Shown in pieces: positions 19,952 to 29,606 of a DNA stretch of 64,000 bases; positions within the stretch are counted from its first letter, which is position 1, and each line of letters starts with the position of its first letter. Under the pieces are notes generated by a model. It searched no databases. It was not told the DNA's origin and saw only the letters and a program-made list of their open reading frames with translations. This stretch comes from Ochromonas danica (taxonomy: Eukaryota; Sar; Chrysophyceae; Chromulinales; Chromulinaceae): positions 25,419 through 89,418 of the forward strand of contig VKHL01000021.1 in NCBI GenBank assembly GCA_015146655.1, given 5' to 3'. The position numbers and the translations under genes are program-made.

Positions 19952-22900
19952 CTAGACTTGACCCCCAACATAGTGAACAGCTCTGGTGCCTGTAACTGCA
20001 GCTTCTTCGTCTTGTTCAGCAGAGAGAGCTAGGCTGCTTGATGATGAGAACAGCCTGCTAATGAAAACAGAGTCCTTGTCCTCTTCCAGCTCATAATCTA
20101 TATGATCGACACCAGCTTGTTGGCCTATCACTTGTCTAGCAGTGGTCTCTTCTGCCATGACCTCTCTGATCTTCTCTGCTGCTCTTCTGCCACTACTACT
20201 GCCTTTCTCTCGGCACTCTTCTCTCACTTGTTGCCTCTTCTCCCTCTCTTGAACAATAACACCCACTTCTGCTTCTTCACTGTCTTCTGACATACTTGAG
20301 ATAATATCCAAGAAGCTAAACCAACTGCTTGCATCATCATCGTCGCCTGACGCCTCGGACTTCGTCCTCCCTTTGCCGCCATCTTGCACACCTACTACTA
20401 CTACTACCCCAAAACCTTCCCCTCCTTCCTGCTCTCTTCTTCTTCTAGCATCGCCTCTCTTCTTCAAAGATGACGCGAATGCTGCTAGAAACGCATCCTG
20501 GGACCGCTTCGAAGTCCACACAGCAAGCAAGCTCAGCGACACGATCCCCAACACAAGCAACGCCTTCCACACACCTCCGTACTCTGCCTTCCGTACCTCA
20601 GCCCACGCCAGTATCACTCCCGAGAGAACGAGAGGTGCTGCAGAACGAACGATTAGGCGCTGCACTGAGATAGGTATCCTCGACACCAACCATATCACTC
20701 CTCCATCATAGCCTTCTTCCCTTCTTCTCTCACTATCCACGCCCCTCTTCGCCTCGCATCTATCTGTTGCATCTCCAGCCTCCTCCTCAGCAAATGGGAC
20801 CACTGCAGATACACGCCGAAACGGCAGCTTCCATCTGCCTCCTGGTTGTATTTGCACCGCCTCCTGCGCATCACTCATCGTAGGGTTACGGGCCACCGCC
20901 ACCGGAAACAACGAACTGTTGTCTCGTCCGCCACCGCCTGACCATAAGCTCCGTCGCCATCTACTGCTACGACTACTACTCATGCCTCCATGTGTGGCTA
21001 GAGATGGCTGCCTCACACTCGCAGCATTATTATCCTTTCGGTAAGACTGATGAAGAGCCTTCTCGCTCTGACTACCACCCTCATCACGAGTCATCAGCTT
21101 CCTTGTCAGACTCCCTCCTCCTCCCAGTAGCACTAGTTTGGCTTCCACCAAACCCTCACACACCACCTCCTTATCAAGTAGCAATTCTAGCATCTCTTGC
21201 GACAAATCTAGATGAGGAGACTTCGAGACACCAGCAGTATCTGAAATGCCTACAGACTGCCTCTCGATGCCTGCTGCCCGCTCAGCTTCACCATCCATCA
21301 TGCCCTCTTCACCTTCCACCCTTCTCACACTATTTCTTACACACCTTTCCTCCTTACTCTTCACATTCGCTAGCATAGTGTCAAGTACTTGCACCATCCT
21401 CGCATACACTGTCCCCAGCACTTCGCCATACACCAGACCCGGTACTGCCACATCCACACACAGAATCGTCACCGTAGATGCGAATACCTCGTCCATCACC
21501 CACTGCACAGCGCACGCCTTTAAGAATGAACCTTGCCACACTGAACTACGATCTAGACCTCGGAGCATAATGAACAACACCGCGCCGATGTTCGCTGTTA
21601 TTAGCACCAACACACAGATCCACTTCACATACCACAACACGGGCGGAGGACGCATCGTGTAGTCCTTCCTCGCAGTCTGCCACCAGATCTTCGCTGCCTT
21701 CGCATCCTTCGATTGTATCAAGTCATAAGCACACACATGCAGAAAGGTCACCGCCTTGGCTTCTATATCGTCTGCGCCGCACGCCAAGTCACGAAACATC
21801 TTCCACTCTTGTCGAAACCAATGACTAGAGTTGAATTGCCGCCTAATAATACTGCTCTTCCTTCTCTTCTCGTCTCCTCCAACACCAAACCGCTCGCTTC
21901 TTCGAACTCTCTTCTGTCTGTTAGAACCTCTTCTTCTACTACTTTCCAAAGCCCTGTCGTCTGCAGCCTGCTCGAATAACTCATCATCATACAGCCTGCC
22001 CAACCATCCTTCTCCTCCTTCCAGCGCAGTTGCAGCAGCATCAGCTCGTATTCCGCAGACTTCTCCTTCCGTACTCTCAGCAGCCCCTCCTCTTCTTCCC
22101 ACTTCACCACGCAGCATACCACACATGATGGGCACATCCCCACTCGCCAAGGCAGAGGCTTCCAGTGTTCGAACAAATGCTTGTCGGCATCGTCGCACTT
22201 CTACCGAAGCCTCATATCCAGCCACGCGATGCAGTAAGTCCACGCCCATTACCTCACCAAGCACGAACAAACATATCACCTTCCCAGACACATCTGCTGC
22301 CGTACTAGCACATGCCGTAGGAGCTTCAATCAAAGCGAACAAGGCTGACACCATGCGATTCAATACCGCAGAGATGAGAGATACCATCATCGCCGCCACA
22401 AGAAACGCTTGTAGCGACGCATCTTGCTCCGAGAACTGACATTGTCGACGCAGCTCCTCATCTGTTAGCGATGATTGAACCGACTGCGAAGACAAGATCT
22501 GGTTGCCCTTGGTCTCCAAGAGCAGCCCAGCTTTGATCACCTTCGCAGCTTTCCATACACAGTAGCTTTGACTCGAATCCAACATCGACCTCTTCTCCAG
22601 ACAGCTTGTCAGGGTCGTGTGCTGCTCGCATGATCCATCATCGTCTGGATACTGTAAGTCATAAAGCCAGGCCAACAAGAAGCAAGACAGCGTAATTGAT
22701 GTGAGCATGGCCGCTATTCTCTGTACCTTGCGCCAATCTTCTTCTCTTCTTGGCATGCTCATTCCGTCCCGTACTTCTTTCTCGTCACTAATCAAATGCT
22801 CACCGTGTCTGCCAGTATTATTACCATCAAGCGGAGATGGTGGCGATCTGCAGCGTCTACTACTGCTATCTGCTCCTCGCAATTGCTCTTCTTCCACTAC

Positions 22901-25900
22901 CCTCCCTTTTCCTCCCGTATCTACCTCTCTATTCGCCTCTTCGCTCCCCTCGCTGATTCGAAATCCTAACCACGACAAGGCCTCCAAGTAGTCATGACGA
23001 AGAAGCAACTCTCCCCACAAACGAAGCAGCCATGGCCGAGGTTGATATATCTTAGGCAACGTCTTCAATACATACATGGCCCAACGCTCGCACAACAATA
23101 GATGATCTCGCTGCACTTCTTCCTCTTCTTCCAAACTGCTCCCTCCTCCTTCTCTTCCTTCTACTACGTACGCAAACTCCTCCCATGGAGCCACAGACCT
23201 CGTCGTCCTTGCCTTCGTTTTGGCCAATAATACTAACAACTTCGTATATATGGTAGACAAACCACTGCCTACAACTACTTCCTTACCGCTCCACTGCCAC
23301 ATACAACTTCCCATCAGAAGTATACCGATTATCCATAGGCAAGCAAATGTAGACAGCAACATCATTGTCCCTTTCACCGCAGTCGCATCTGATAGACCAG
23401 CTACTCCAGACACTGTCCCAGAGAAGCTTTGTGTCACATATTGAGATGTCACACCCACACTCATAGAAAGACTTCTAGACAATGTCGGAGACAAAGAGGG
23501 AGAAGAAGATGTCCCATTACTGCTGCTGCTGCTACTACTATACCCACATCGACATTGCATGGATGTGGCAGTCGAGGATACAAGCGTGCAATAGTTACTA
23601 TCCACCACACGGAAAGTGTTCATGTCGATGACACTGCAACGCTGCTGAGGCACCGGACACTGCTGAGCGACCTGAGCAGATGCAGCTCCCGAACAACTCA
23701 GCTCAAACGTCACGTTTGTTTCTGAGCAATTGAAGAACACCTGCTCTGCCTTCTGAGACGAGCAGTTATATCGAAACACTGGCACAGAAGAAGCATTAGC
23801 AGATCCAGATGAAACTGTCAACGAGATGTTGGCAGTAAACTGCAAAGAGTTACTGCTTGAAGTATTAGACGCAGTAATAGTGAAGATATCAGACTTGAGA
23901 CTGGAAGCGAGTGTGCTAGCATTGGCATTGACAGAAGAAGAGAGAGAAGCACGTGAAGAGACCTGCACACTCACTGAGGACGAGTTAGTCAATCCAACGA
24001 TATTGACGGATCCTTGAGATACGTGCAATGTTACACTACTGCTGTTTGTATTGGAAACTTCAACCTCTTCCACGACAAGCACTGCAGGCGATCCCATCGA
24101 GCTAGGATGCGATGAAGACTGCCCGGTAGTTGTTAGCGAATGGGTTGGAGAGGAACTCGGATTTCGGCTAGGGTCACTAGTAGAAGGCGCTCTGGTGGAA
24201 GGTCGAGCTGAGGGCTGTAGACTTGGACTACAAATGCTTGGCTTATGAGATAGACCTCTACTCGGACATGTATTTGAATAGGGTGAAGAAGATGGTACAG
24301 TGGATGGCACTACCGTTGGCTGGCTTGAAGGCTGTGATGAGGACGGCCCTTTCGATGGTGGAGCATATGGTGTAGCGGATGGCACTGCGGTTGGCGTGCT
24401 TGAAGGCTGTGAAGATGGTTCATTGGAGGGCAAAAAAGAAAATGGCATATCAGAGAGTAACACCGTTGGCTGGCTTGAAGGCCGTGAGGAGGGCCCTTTC
24501 GATGGTAAAGATGATGGCAAACTAGGTGGTACTCTAGAAGGCTGGCTTGAAGGCCGTGAGGAGGGACCTTTCGATGGCAAAGACGACGGCAAACTAGATG
24601 GTACTCTAGAAGGCTGGCTTGAAGGCCGTGAGGAGGGCATAGTTGATGGCGAAGACGATGGCACACTAGAAGGTACTCTAGAAGGCTGTGAGGATGGATC
24701 ACTAGAGGGTGAAGACGACGGCAAACTAGATGGTACCACTGTTGGCTGATTTGAAGGTCGTGAGGAGGGCATAGTTGATGGCGAAGACGATGGCACACTA
24801 GAAGGTACTCTAGAAGGCTGTGAGGATGGATCACTAGAGGGTGAAGACGACGGCAAACTAGATGGTACCACTGTTGGCTGATTTGAAGGTCGTGAGGAGG
24901 GCATAGTTGATGGCGAAGACGATGGCACACTAGAAGGTACTCTAGAAGGCTGTGAGGATGGATCACTAGAGGGTGAAGACGACGGCAAACTAGATGGTAC
25001 CACTGTTGGCTGATTTGAAGGTCGTGAGGAGGGCATAGTTGATGGCGAAGACGATGGCACACTAGAAGGTACTCTAGAAGGCTGTGAGGATGGATCACTA
25101 GAGGGTGAAGACGACGGCAAACTAGATGGTACCACTGTTGGCTGATTTGAAGGTCGTGAGGAGGGCATAGTTGATGGCGAAGACGATGGCACACTAGAAG
25201 GTACTCTAGAAGGCTGTGAGGATGGATCACTAGAGGGTGAAGACGACGGCAAACTAGATGGTACCACTGTTGGCTGATTTGAAGGTCGTGAGGAGGGCAT
25301 AGTTGATGGCGAAGACGATGGCACACTAGAAGGTACTCTAGAAGGCTGTGAGGATGGATCACAAGAGGGTGAAGACGACGGCAAACTAGATGGTACCACT
25401 ATTGGCTGATTTGAAGGGTCCGACGAGGGCATAGTTGATGGTGAAGATGACGGCACACTAGAAGGTATTTTAGAAGGCTGGCTTGATGGCTGCGAGGAGG
25501 GTTTACTGGAGGGTGAAGACCATGGCACACGAGATGGTTCTACTGTTGGCTGATTTGAAGGCTGTGTGGAGGGTTGTGTCGATGGCTGTCCAGTTGGTTG
25601 GCGAGTGGGGGTTTGGCTGGGTTGAGATGTAGGCTGCCCAGTAGGCTGGCTGCTAGGGGTAACAACAGGCACATATATTGCTACTCTGCCAGTATTACTA
25701 GCATAGCCTGCTGACCCCGTTGCTGTAATGTTGCCATAATAACTCAACGAAACGAAAAAACCATTATACTCATGATCCTGAGTGCCACCTATATCTACCC
25801 CCCACTGTTTCCATCCAGAGCCTGACTTTCGATAGACACAGACTCTTCCTCCAGCTACAACAATATCACTACCACCACTGGTATTATAATAAGGAGACCC

Positions 25901-26950
25901 TATGGCTACCGTACTGCCATCTTTACTCAAAGAGACGGAATAACCACTCTGTTCATTAGCCAGATTGCCTACTATATCTGCCCCCCACTGTCTCCATCCA
26001 GAGCTTGAGTTTCGATAGACACGAACTCTTCCCACATTCGTTTTGGCAGTAGTGGTGGCATAACGAGGAGACCCTATGGCTACCGTACTGCCATCTTTAC
26101 TCAAAGAAACGGAAGAACCACTCTGTTCATTAGTCTGATTGCCTACTATATCTGCCCCCCACTGTCTCCATCCAGAGCTTGAGTTTCGATAGATACGAAC
26201 TCTTCCCACACTCGTTTTGGCAGTAGTGATGTCATAATAATAAGAAGGTGACCCAATGGCAACAATAGCGCCGTTAGAACTCAAAGAAACAGAAATTCCA
26301 CTTTGTTCACCATGCTGAGTGCCTACTATATCTACTCCCCACTGTCTCCATCCAGAACCAGCGTTATGATATACACGAACTCTTCCTATAATAAAGGTAC
26401 TATTGATACCATATCCAGAAGACCCAACGGCAACAGTACTGCCATCAGAACTCAGCGAAACGGAACAGCCACAATATTCAGTAGCATGAAAGCCCGTTAT
26501 ACCTGTTCCCCACTGTGTCCATCCAGAGCCTGAGTTTCGGTAGACACAGACTCTTCCATAGCCACCGTAATAAAGTGACCCAATAGCTACAGTACTGCCA
26601 TCTTTACTCAATGAAACAGAAATTCCACTTTGTTCACCATGCTGAGTGCCTACTATATCTACTCCCCACTGTTTCCATCCAGAGCTTGAGTTTCGATAGA
26701 CACGAACTCTTCCAGCACGGGTATTATAATAAGGTGACCCAATGGCTACAATACTGCCATCAGAGCTCAACGACACGGACCAGCCACTCTGTTCATTAGT
26801 CTGATTTCCTGCTATATAAGACCCGATCCGCATCCAAGAGATCTGTTCAGCTTGATAGATATTCACATATATCGTAAGCAACAAGAACAACAAGACATGT
26901 CTATATACACACAACACACAAGAAGTAAAAGAACACGTCCACAGAACCAT
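19952..26950 (-). CDS. Giant cell-surface repeat protein (beta-propeller-like repeats, Pro-Ser array, multi-pass C-terminus)
   Basis: A single 2332-codon frame. Residues 1-34 are a signal peptide. About seven 55-65-residue repeats follow (encoded at about 25,670-26,850), each with 'SVSLSKDGSTVAIGSP' and 'GRVRVYRNSSSGW' signatures, resembling FG-GAP/integrin-type propeller blades. Next is a long Pro/Ser region (about 24,100-25,670) of PSSxPSxxPS units, including six near-identical 44-residue repeats. A Ser/Thr/Asn-rich ectodomain with cysteines leads into a C-terminal part with at least six hydrophobic segments, separated by charged low-complexity loops. Such PS-rich proteins are common in stramenopiles and likely heavily glycosylated or hydroxylated. 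A role in adhesion, wall or sensing is inferred. The gene lies inside the repeat-bounded block. Confidence 0.8.
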   Translation of the reverse strand: MVLWTCSFTSCVLCVYRHVLLFLLLTIYVNIYQAEQISWMRIGSYIAGNQTNEQSGWSVSLSSDGSIVAIGSPYYNTRAGRVRVYRNSSSGWKQWGVDIVGTQHGEQSGISVSLSKDGSTVAIGSLYYGGYGRVCVYRNSGSGWTQWGTGITGFHATEYCGCSVSLSSDGSTVAVGSSGYGINSTFIIGRVRVYHNAGSGWRQWGVDIVGTQHGEQSGISVSLSSNGAIVAIGSPSYYYDITTAKTSVGRVRIYRNSSSGWRQWGADIVGNQTNEQSGSSVSLSKDGSTVAIGSPRYATTTAKTNVGRVRVYRNSSSGWRQWGADIVGNLANEQSGYSVSLSKDGSTVAIGSPYYNTSGGSDIVVAGGRVCVYRKSGSGWKQWGVDIGGTQDHEYNGFFVSLSYYGNITATGSAGYASNTGRVAIYVPVVTPSSQPTGQPTSQPSQTPTRQPTGQPSTQPSTQPSNQPTVEPSRVPWSSPSSKPSSQPSSQPSKIPSSVPSSSPSTMPSSDPSNQPIVVPSSLPSSSPSCDPSSQPSRVPSSVPSSSPSTMPSSRPSNQPTVVPSSLPSSSPSSDPSSQPSRVPSSVPSSSPSTMPSSRPSNQPTVVPSSLPSSSPSSDPSSQPSRVPSSVPSSSPSTMPSSRPSNQPTVVPSSLPSSSPSSDPSSQPSRVPSSVPSSSPSTMPSSRPSNQPTVVPSSLPSSSPSSDPSSQPSRVPSSVPSSSPSTMPSSRPSNQPTVVPSSLPSSSPSSDPSSQPSRVPSSVPSSSPSTMPSSRPSSQPSRVPSSLPSSLPSKGPSSRPSSQPSRVPPSLPSSLPSKGPSSRPSSQPTVLLSDMPFSFLPSNEPSSQPSSTPTAVPSATPYAPPSKGPSSSQPSSQPTVVPSTVPSSSPYSNTCPSRGLSHKPSICSPSLQPSARPSTRAPSTSDPSRNPSSSPTHSLTTTGQSSSHPSSMGSPAVLVVEEVEVSNTNSSSVTLHVSQGSVNIVGLTNSSSVSVQVSSRASLSSSVNANASTLASSLKSDIFTITASNTSSSNSLQFTANISLTVSSGSANASSVPVFRYNCSSQKAEQVFFNCSETNVTFELSCSGAASAQVAQQCPVPQQRCSVIDMNTFRVVDSNYCTLVSSTATSMQCRCGYSSSSSSSNGTSSSPSLSPTLSRSLSMSVGVTSQYVTQSFSGTVSGVAGLSDATAVKGTMMLLSTFACLWIIGILLMGSCMWQWSGKEVVVGSGLSTIYTKLLVLLAKTKARTTRSVAPWEEFAYVVEGREGGGSSLEEEEEVQRDHLLLCERWAMYVLKTLPKIYQPRPWLLRLWGELLLRHDYLEALSWLGFRISEGSEEANREVDTGGKGRVVEEEQLRGADSSSRRCRSPPSPLDGNNTGRHGEHLISDEKEVRDGMSMPRREEDWRKVQRIAAMLTSITLSCFLLAWLYDLQYPDDDGSCEQHTTLTSCLEKRSMLDSSQSYCVWKAAKVIKAGLLLETKGNQILSSQSVQSSLTDEELRRQCQFSEQDASLQAFLVAAMMVSLISAVLNRMVSALFALIEAPTACASTAADVSGKVICLFVLGEVMGVDLLHRVAGYEASVEVRRCRQAFVRTLEASALASGDVPIMCGMLRGEVGRRGGAAESTEGEVCGIRADAAATALEGGEGWLGRLYDDELFEQAADDRALESSRRRGSNRQKRVRRSERFGVGGDEKRRKSSIIRRQFNSSHWFRQEWKMFRDLACGADDIEAKAVTFLHVCAYDLIQSKDAKAAKIWWQTARKDYTMRPPPVLWYVKWICVLVLITANIGAVLFIMLRGLDRSSVWQGSFLKACAVQWVMDEVFASTVTILCVDVAVPGLVYGEVLGTVYARMVQVLDTMLANVKSKEERCVRNSVRRVEGEEGMMDGEAERAAGIERQSVGISDTAGVSKSPHLDLSQEMLELLLDKEVVCEGLVEAKLVLLGGGGSLTRKLMTRDEGGSQSEKALHQSYRKDNNAASVRQPSLATHGGMSSSRSSRWRRSLWSGGGGRDNSSLFPVAVARNPTMSDAQEAVQIQPGGRWKLPFRRVSAVVPFAEEEAGDATDRCEAKRGVDSERRREEGYDGGVIWLVSRIPISVQRLIVRSAAPLVLSGVILAWAEVRKAEYGGVWKALLVLGIVSLSLLAVWTSKRSQDAFLAAFASSLKKRGDARRRREQEGGEGFGVVVVVGVQDGGKGRTKSEASGDDDDASSWFSFLDIISSMSEDSEEAEVGVIVQEREKRQQVREECREKGSSSGRRAAEKIREVMAEETTARQVIGQQAGVDHIDYELEEDKDSVFISRLFSSSSSLALSAEQDEEAAVTGTRAVHYVGGQV
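24640..25430 (-). repeat. 132-bp coding minisatellite (six 44-residue units)
   Basis: The TGGTACCACT landmark recurs at 24731, 24863, 24995, 25127, 25259 and 25391, an exact 132-bp period. The central units appear identical in DNA; the outermost unit (near 25,391) has several substitutions. The period is a multiple of three, so copy-number change lengthens or shortens the Pro-Ser stalk without breaking frame. Confidence 0.93.
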
Positions 26951-27562
26951 GACTATAAACGTTGTTTTCTTGCTTCACTTGTTTCTTTACAAACAATTAA
27001 GATTGACAGACAAAATGATAAAAGAAGAAGAAGAAGAAGATGAAGAAGAAGAAGAAGAAGAAGTTTGATTATTGATCGAAAGAGATAAAATAATAACTAA
27101 AAGAAGAAAAATAAAGTATCTATAATAGCAAAAACAATAAAGGACAATAAAAGAATGAATAGTGTTTCGATGGAACTGTGAGTGCTGGTGTGCCCCGTGT
27201 ATCTTTTATCTTTTATCTTTTCTTGTTGTTGTTGTTGTTGTTGATTATTGATTGTCTGATAAATATTATTGTTGTAATAATATGCTTCTTTATTTGTTTG
27301 TTTACCAGTTTTTTTATTCCAAAGTATTTATCACAGCACTTCTGTTTTCTGGTTGTTTCCTTGACTTCCAGCGTGTGGTGTGGTGTCCGCGCACAGTGGG
27401 GCGACCGCTGCTGTATGGAGTTTTCCACACGTGTCAAAAAAATCCGTTTTGTCAAAAAAATCCCTCACCCCTGCTTCATTTTCATTGAGGAAAGTCCCAT
27501 CTTTTTCATCTTTTTCTTCACGAACTCATAGCGCTTGCCAAAACAAATGACATAAGTTAATA
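26951..27562. other. Upstream region of the surface-protein gene
   Basis: Low-complexity sequence: (AGA)n near 27,023-27,064 and (TTG)n near 27,222-27,243. CATAAGTTAATAATGG lies at 27,551-27,566. Probably contains the promoter of the minus-strand surface-protein gene. No gene is supported. Confidence 0.4.
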
Positions 27563-28406
27563 ATGGTAAGTTTATTTCTTGCTTGGTGGTGATTGGGCAA
27601 CTAATTGTTCGTTTTCTTTTGCGTTTGTAGGGTCTGAGCTACTCGACGGGGTCACGAGTTTCAGTGACTATTTAAAGGTCGCGCCTACAGCTGCCAATAA
27701 AAGAATGATCATGGAAGTATTCCATTATTGTGAAAAATCAAGCAGCCAGTTCTGTGCCGACTACAAGCTTCATTGTAGCACTCTGATGTGTTGGAAAAGA
27801 AAGTACGGCAGGATGGAGGTCAGGGAAGGGGTGACTTTCATGGTAAACGAGTTGCCCATCCCAAGATTGATTTCATTGACCTCAATAATATTCACCAACA
27901 AGTAGTAGGAGCGGTCAGGATTGAGCGTTCTATGATAGAAGCTGAATTGGATGCTGCTATTGATGAGGAGGCAGCTGCAACAAGAAATGGCGGAATATAG
28001 CTGCCACAGGGGAGAAGTTGAGTTGGGACACTAGAATGAAATATGTAAATTTAGCTAATCAAACGGTTAGGCAGGGCCAGCACAGCCCTAGTTCTAGAAT
28101 TATCACTGAGACCGATCCTCTGAAATGTATGCTATGACCATGGCTTTTCGTGAGCAACTCGCTGCATATATGATCTTGAATAGAGACGCTACTCAATACT
28201 TAGTACACAATAGTGCAGATTCGTCGATGTACGCCGCAAACGGGGAGTTTGATGACCATATTAAATGCGAAAGGCAGGGAAAACTCGAATTTAGCATCAT
28301 AGTGTACAATTTTAACTACGCCGCCGGATACCCAGCCCCTCCAGTCGATCCCTCAATGTCTATCGATGCCTTCAAATGGTGGAATCCTTCACTCGTCATT
28401 TTGTAA
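27563..28406 (+). pseudogene. Degenerate ORF remnants, possible mobile-element protein
   Basis: Several coding-like stretches in different frames follow one another: an ATG with a GTAAGT donor at 27,563, a helix-turn-helix-like segment (KRMIMEVFHYCEKSS...CSTLMCWKRKYG), then in another frame HPKIDFIDLNNIHQQ...IDEEAAATRNGG, then KLSWDTRMKYVNLANQ, then an ORF at 28125-28406. Stops and frame changes break any single product. The HTH-type start followed by a basic region recalls transposase N-termini, but no catalytic DDE, RT or Tyr-recombinase motif was found. It could also be a decayed host gene. Confidence 0.35.
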
Positions 28407-29424
28407 GAGCATTCTTCAAAGCAGCCTAGCCTGCACCCTGTGGGGGACCCTGGCTACATGATGCTACGATAATTTCGAGGATCGAGCCCTCCGGACGGCT
28501 TTAGAGAGCCACTTCAACCAGCATGGTACCATTTCGAGTGATAAAAAGGTCAGTATGTGAGTGGTGTCACGAAAATTGCTTATGCGGTTACAGAGGTCCT
28601 CGCAAAAGACAAGACAAAGCCCGGTCTCCATGAAACCGACAATGGCCGCTAAATTTTGACATAGTAATGGGTAAATACACATGAATACAACATCACGAGC
28701 TCACTTAGACCGATATTGAACATATATGAACACAGATGCCGAAGTTGGTGGAGCTGTTTTGGTCTAATAGGCAGGTCACGGAGAAAGACATGGATGGCAT
28801 AAATATTGTTGGCTGGATAAAGTCACCAAACCCAAGAAAGAGCGAGACCCTCACCAACAGCACGTAGTGCTACTGAATAAAGAAGATACTGTCGCACGGT
28901 TCAAGCTGCAAAAGACGAAGAAAGAGCAAGAGACAGCGGCCAAAGAGGGAGACGGCTACAAAGGGAGACCACGAGGCAAACAGGAGAAGCAGCGAACCAT
29001 GAAAAGCAGCTCCACCAGCAGGGTACGAGAGTCGCTTCAAGGCTGATCAAAAGGCAGAGCGGGAGAGAAGAAAAGCTGTCCTGCCGGACCAGCAATTTGC
29101 CATCAGTGCAAACACAATTACTCTCAGACAAAACGTTTCTCAGTTTTGCTTCCCTTGTGTAGCTTTTAGACTTAAATGATCACCACACTCATCATTTCCA
29201 CAAAAGGAGAGACATAATATAGCAATCTCGATGGCTGGAATTGGATTTCGACCTCACACTTCAAAGAATTCAGCCACGGAAGTGGGCATATGCCCAATGG
29301 CATGCTCCCCAGATTTCGGTCGATATATCATCAACCACAACAAAACACCTATATCATTGGAAAGCTCAGAACATTATCTATCGATTGATAATGCTGTCGA
29401 AGCAAGAATCGACACCAAACTGGC
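28407..29424. other. Non-coding remainder of the insertion-like block
   Basis: No convincing ORF until 29,231, where a 100-codon frame begins and runs through the right 90-bp repeat. That frame (AGIGFRPHTSKNSATEVG...) is not recognised and may be a terminal fragment of an element-encoded protein. Confidence 0.35.
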
Positions 29425-29514
29425 GAAAATGGGTTTTAAAGTCAACTTTGCTGAAAAGCAAAGTCGCAAAAAAACCGTTGGGGTGACGGATTTTTTGACG
29501 AAACGGATTATTTG
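29425..29514 (+). repeat. Right copy of 90-bp direct repeat
   Basis: Identical to 19615-19704. It abuts the second direct repeat (29515-29888) with no spacer; both repeats begin with the same seven bases, GAAAATG, a possible recombination microhomology. Confidence 0.92.
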
Positions 29515-29606
29515 GAAAATGAAATTCTTTTGATCTATTAGGACCTATTACTATTACTATTCTCTGTTGTCATTCTATTCAATATAAGTGAAACCAAAGA
29601 TAAGAA

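Larger units (their letters stand above)
19615..29514. mobile_element. 9.9-kb insertion-like block with 90-bp direct terminal repeats and 374-bp flanking duplication
   Basis: The block is bounded by identical 90-bp direct repeats (19615-19704 and 29425-29514), themselves flanked by a direct 374-bp duplication of the ZMYND10 5' end (19238-19611 and 29515-29888). Order: duplicate, AGT, repeat, surface-protein gene, degenerate ORFs, repeat, intact gene. Two readings are possible: insertion of a terminally repeated element at a widely staggered break, or re-insertion of a circularised repeat-plus-gene-end fragment on the left. No intact recombinase, reverse transcriptase or transposase is recognised. 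Confidence 0.5.

Noticed and set aside
20102-22991. Series of plus-strand ORFs opposite the surface-protein C-terminus
   Set aside because: They are antisense frames of a long conserved-looking exon, with low-complexity products.
24310-25362. 350-codon minus-strand ORF over the Pro-Ser array
   Set aside because: It is another frame of the same 132-bp minisatellite; being repeat-derived it stays open without coding meaning.
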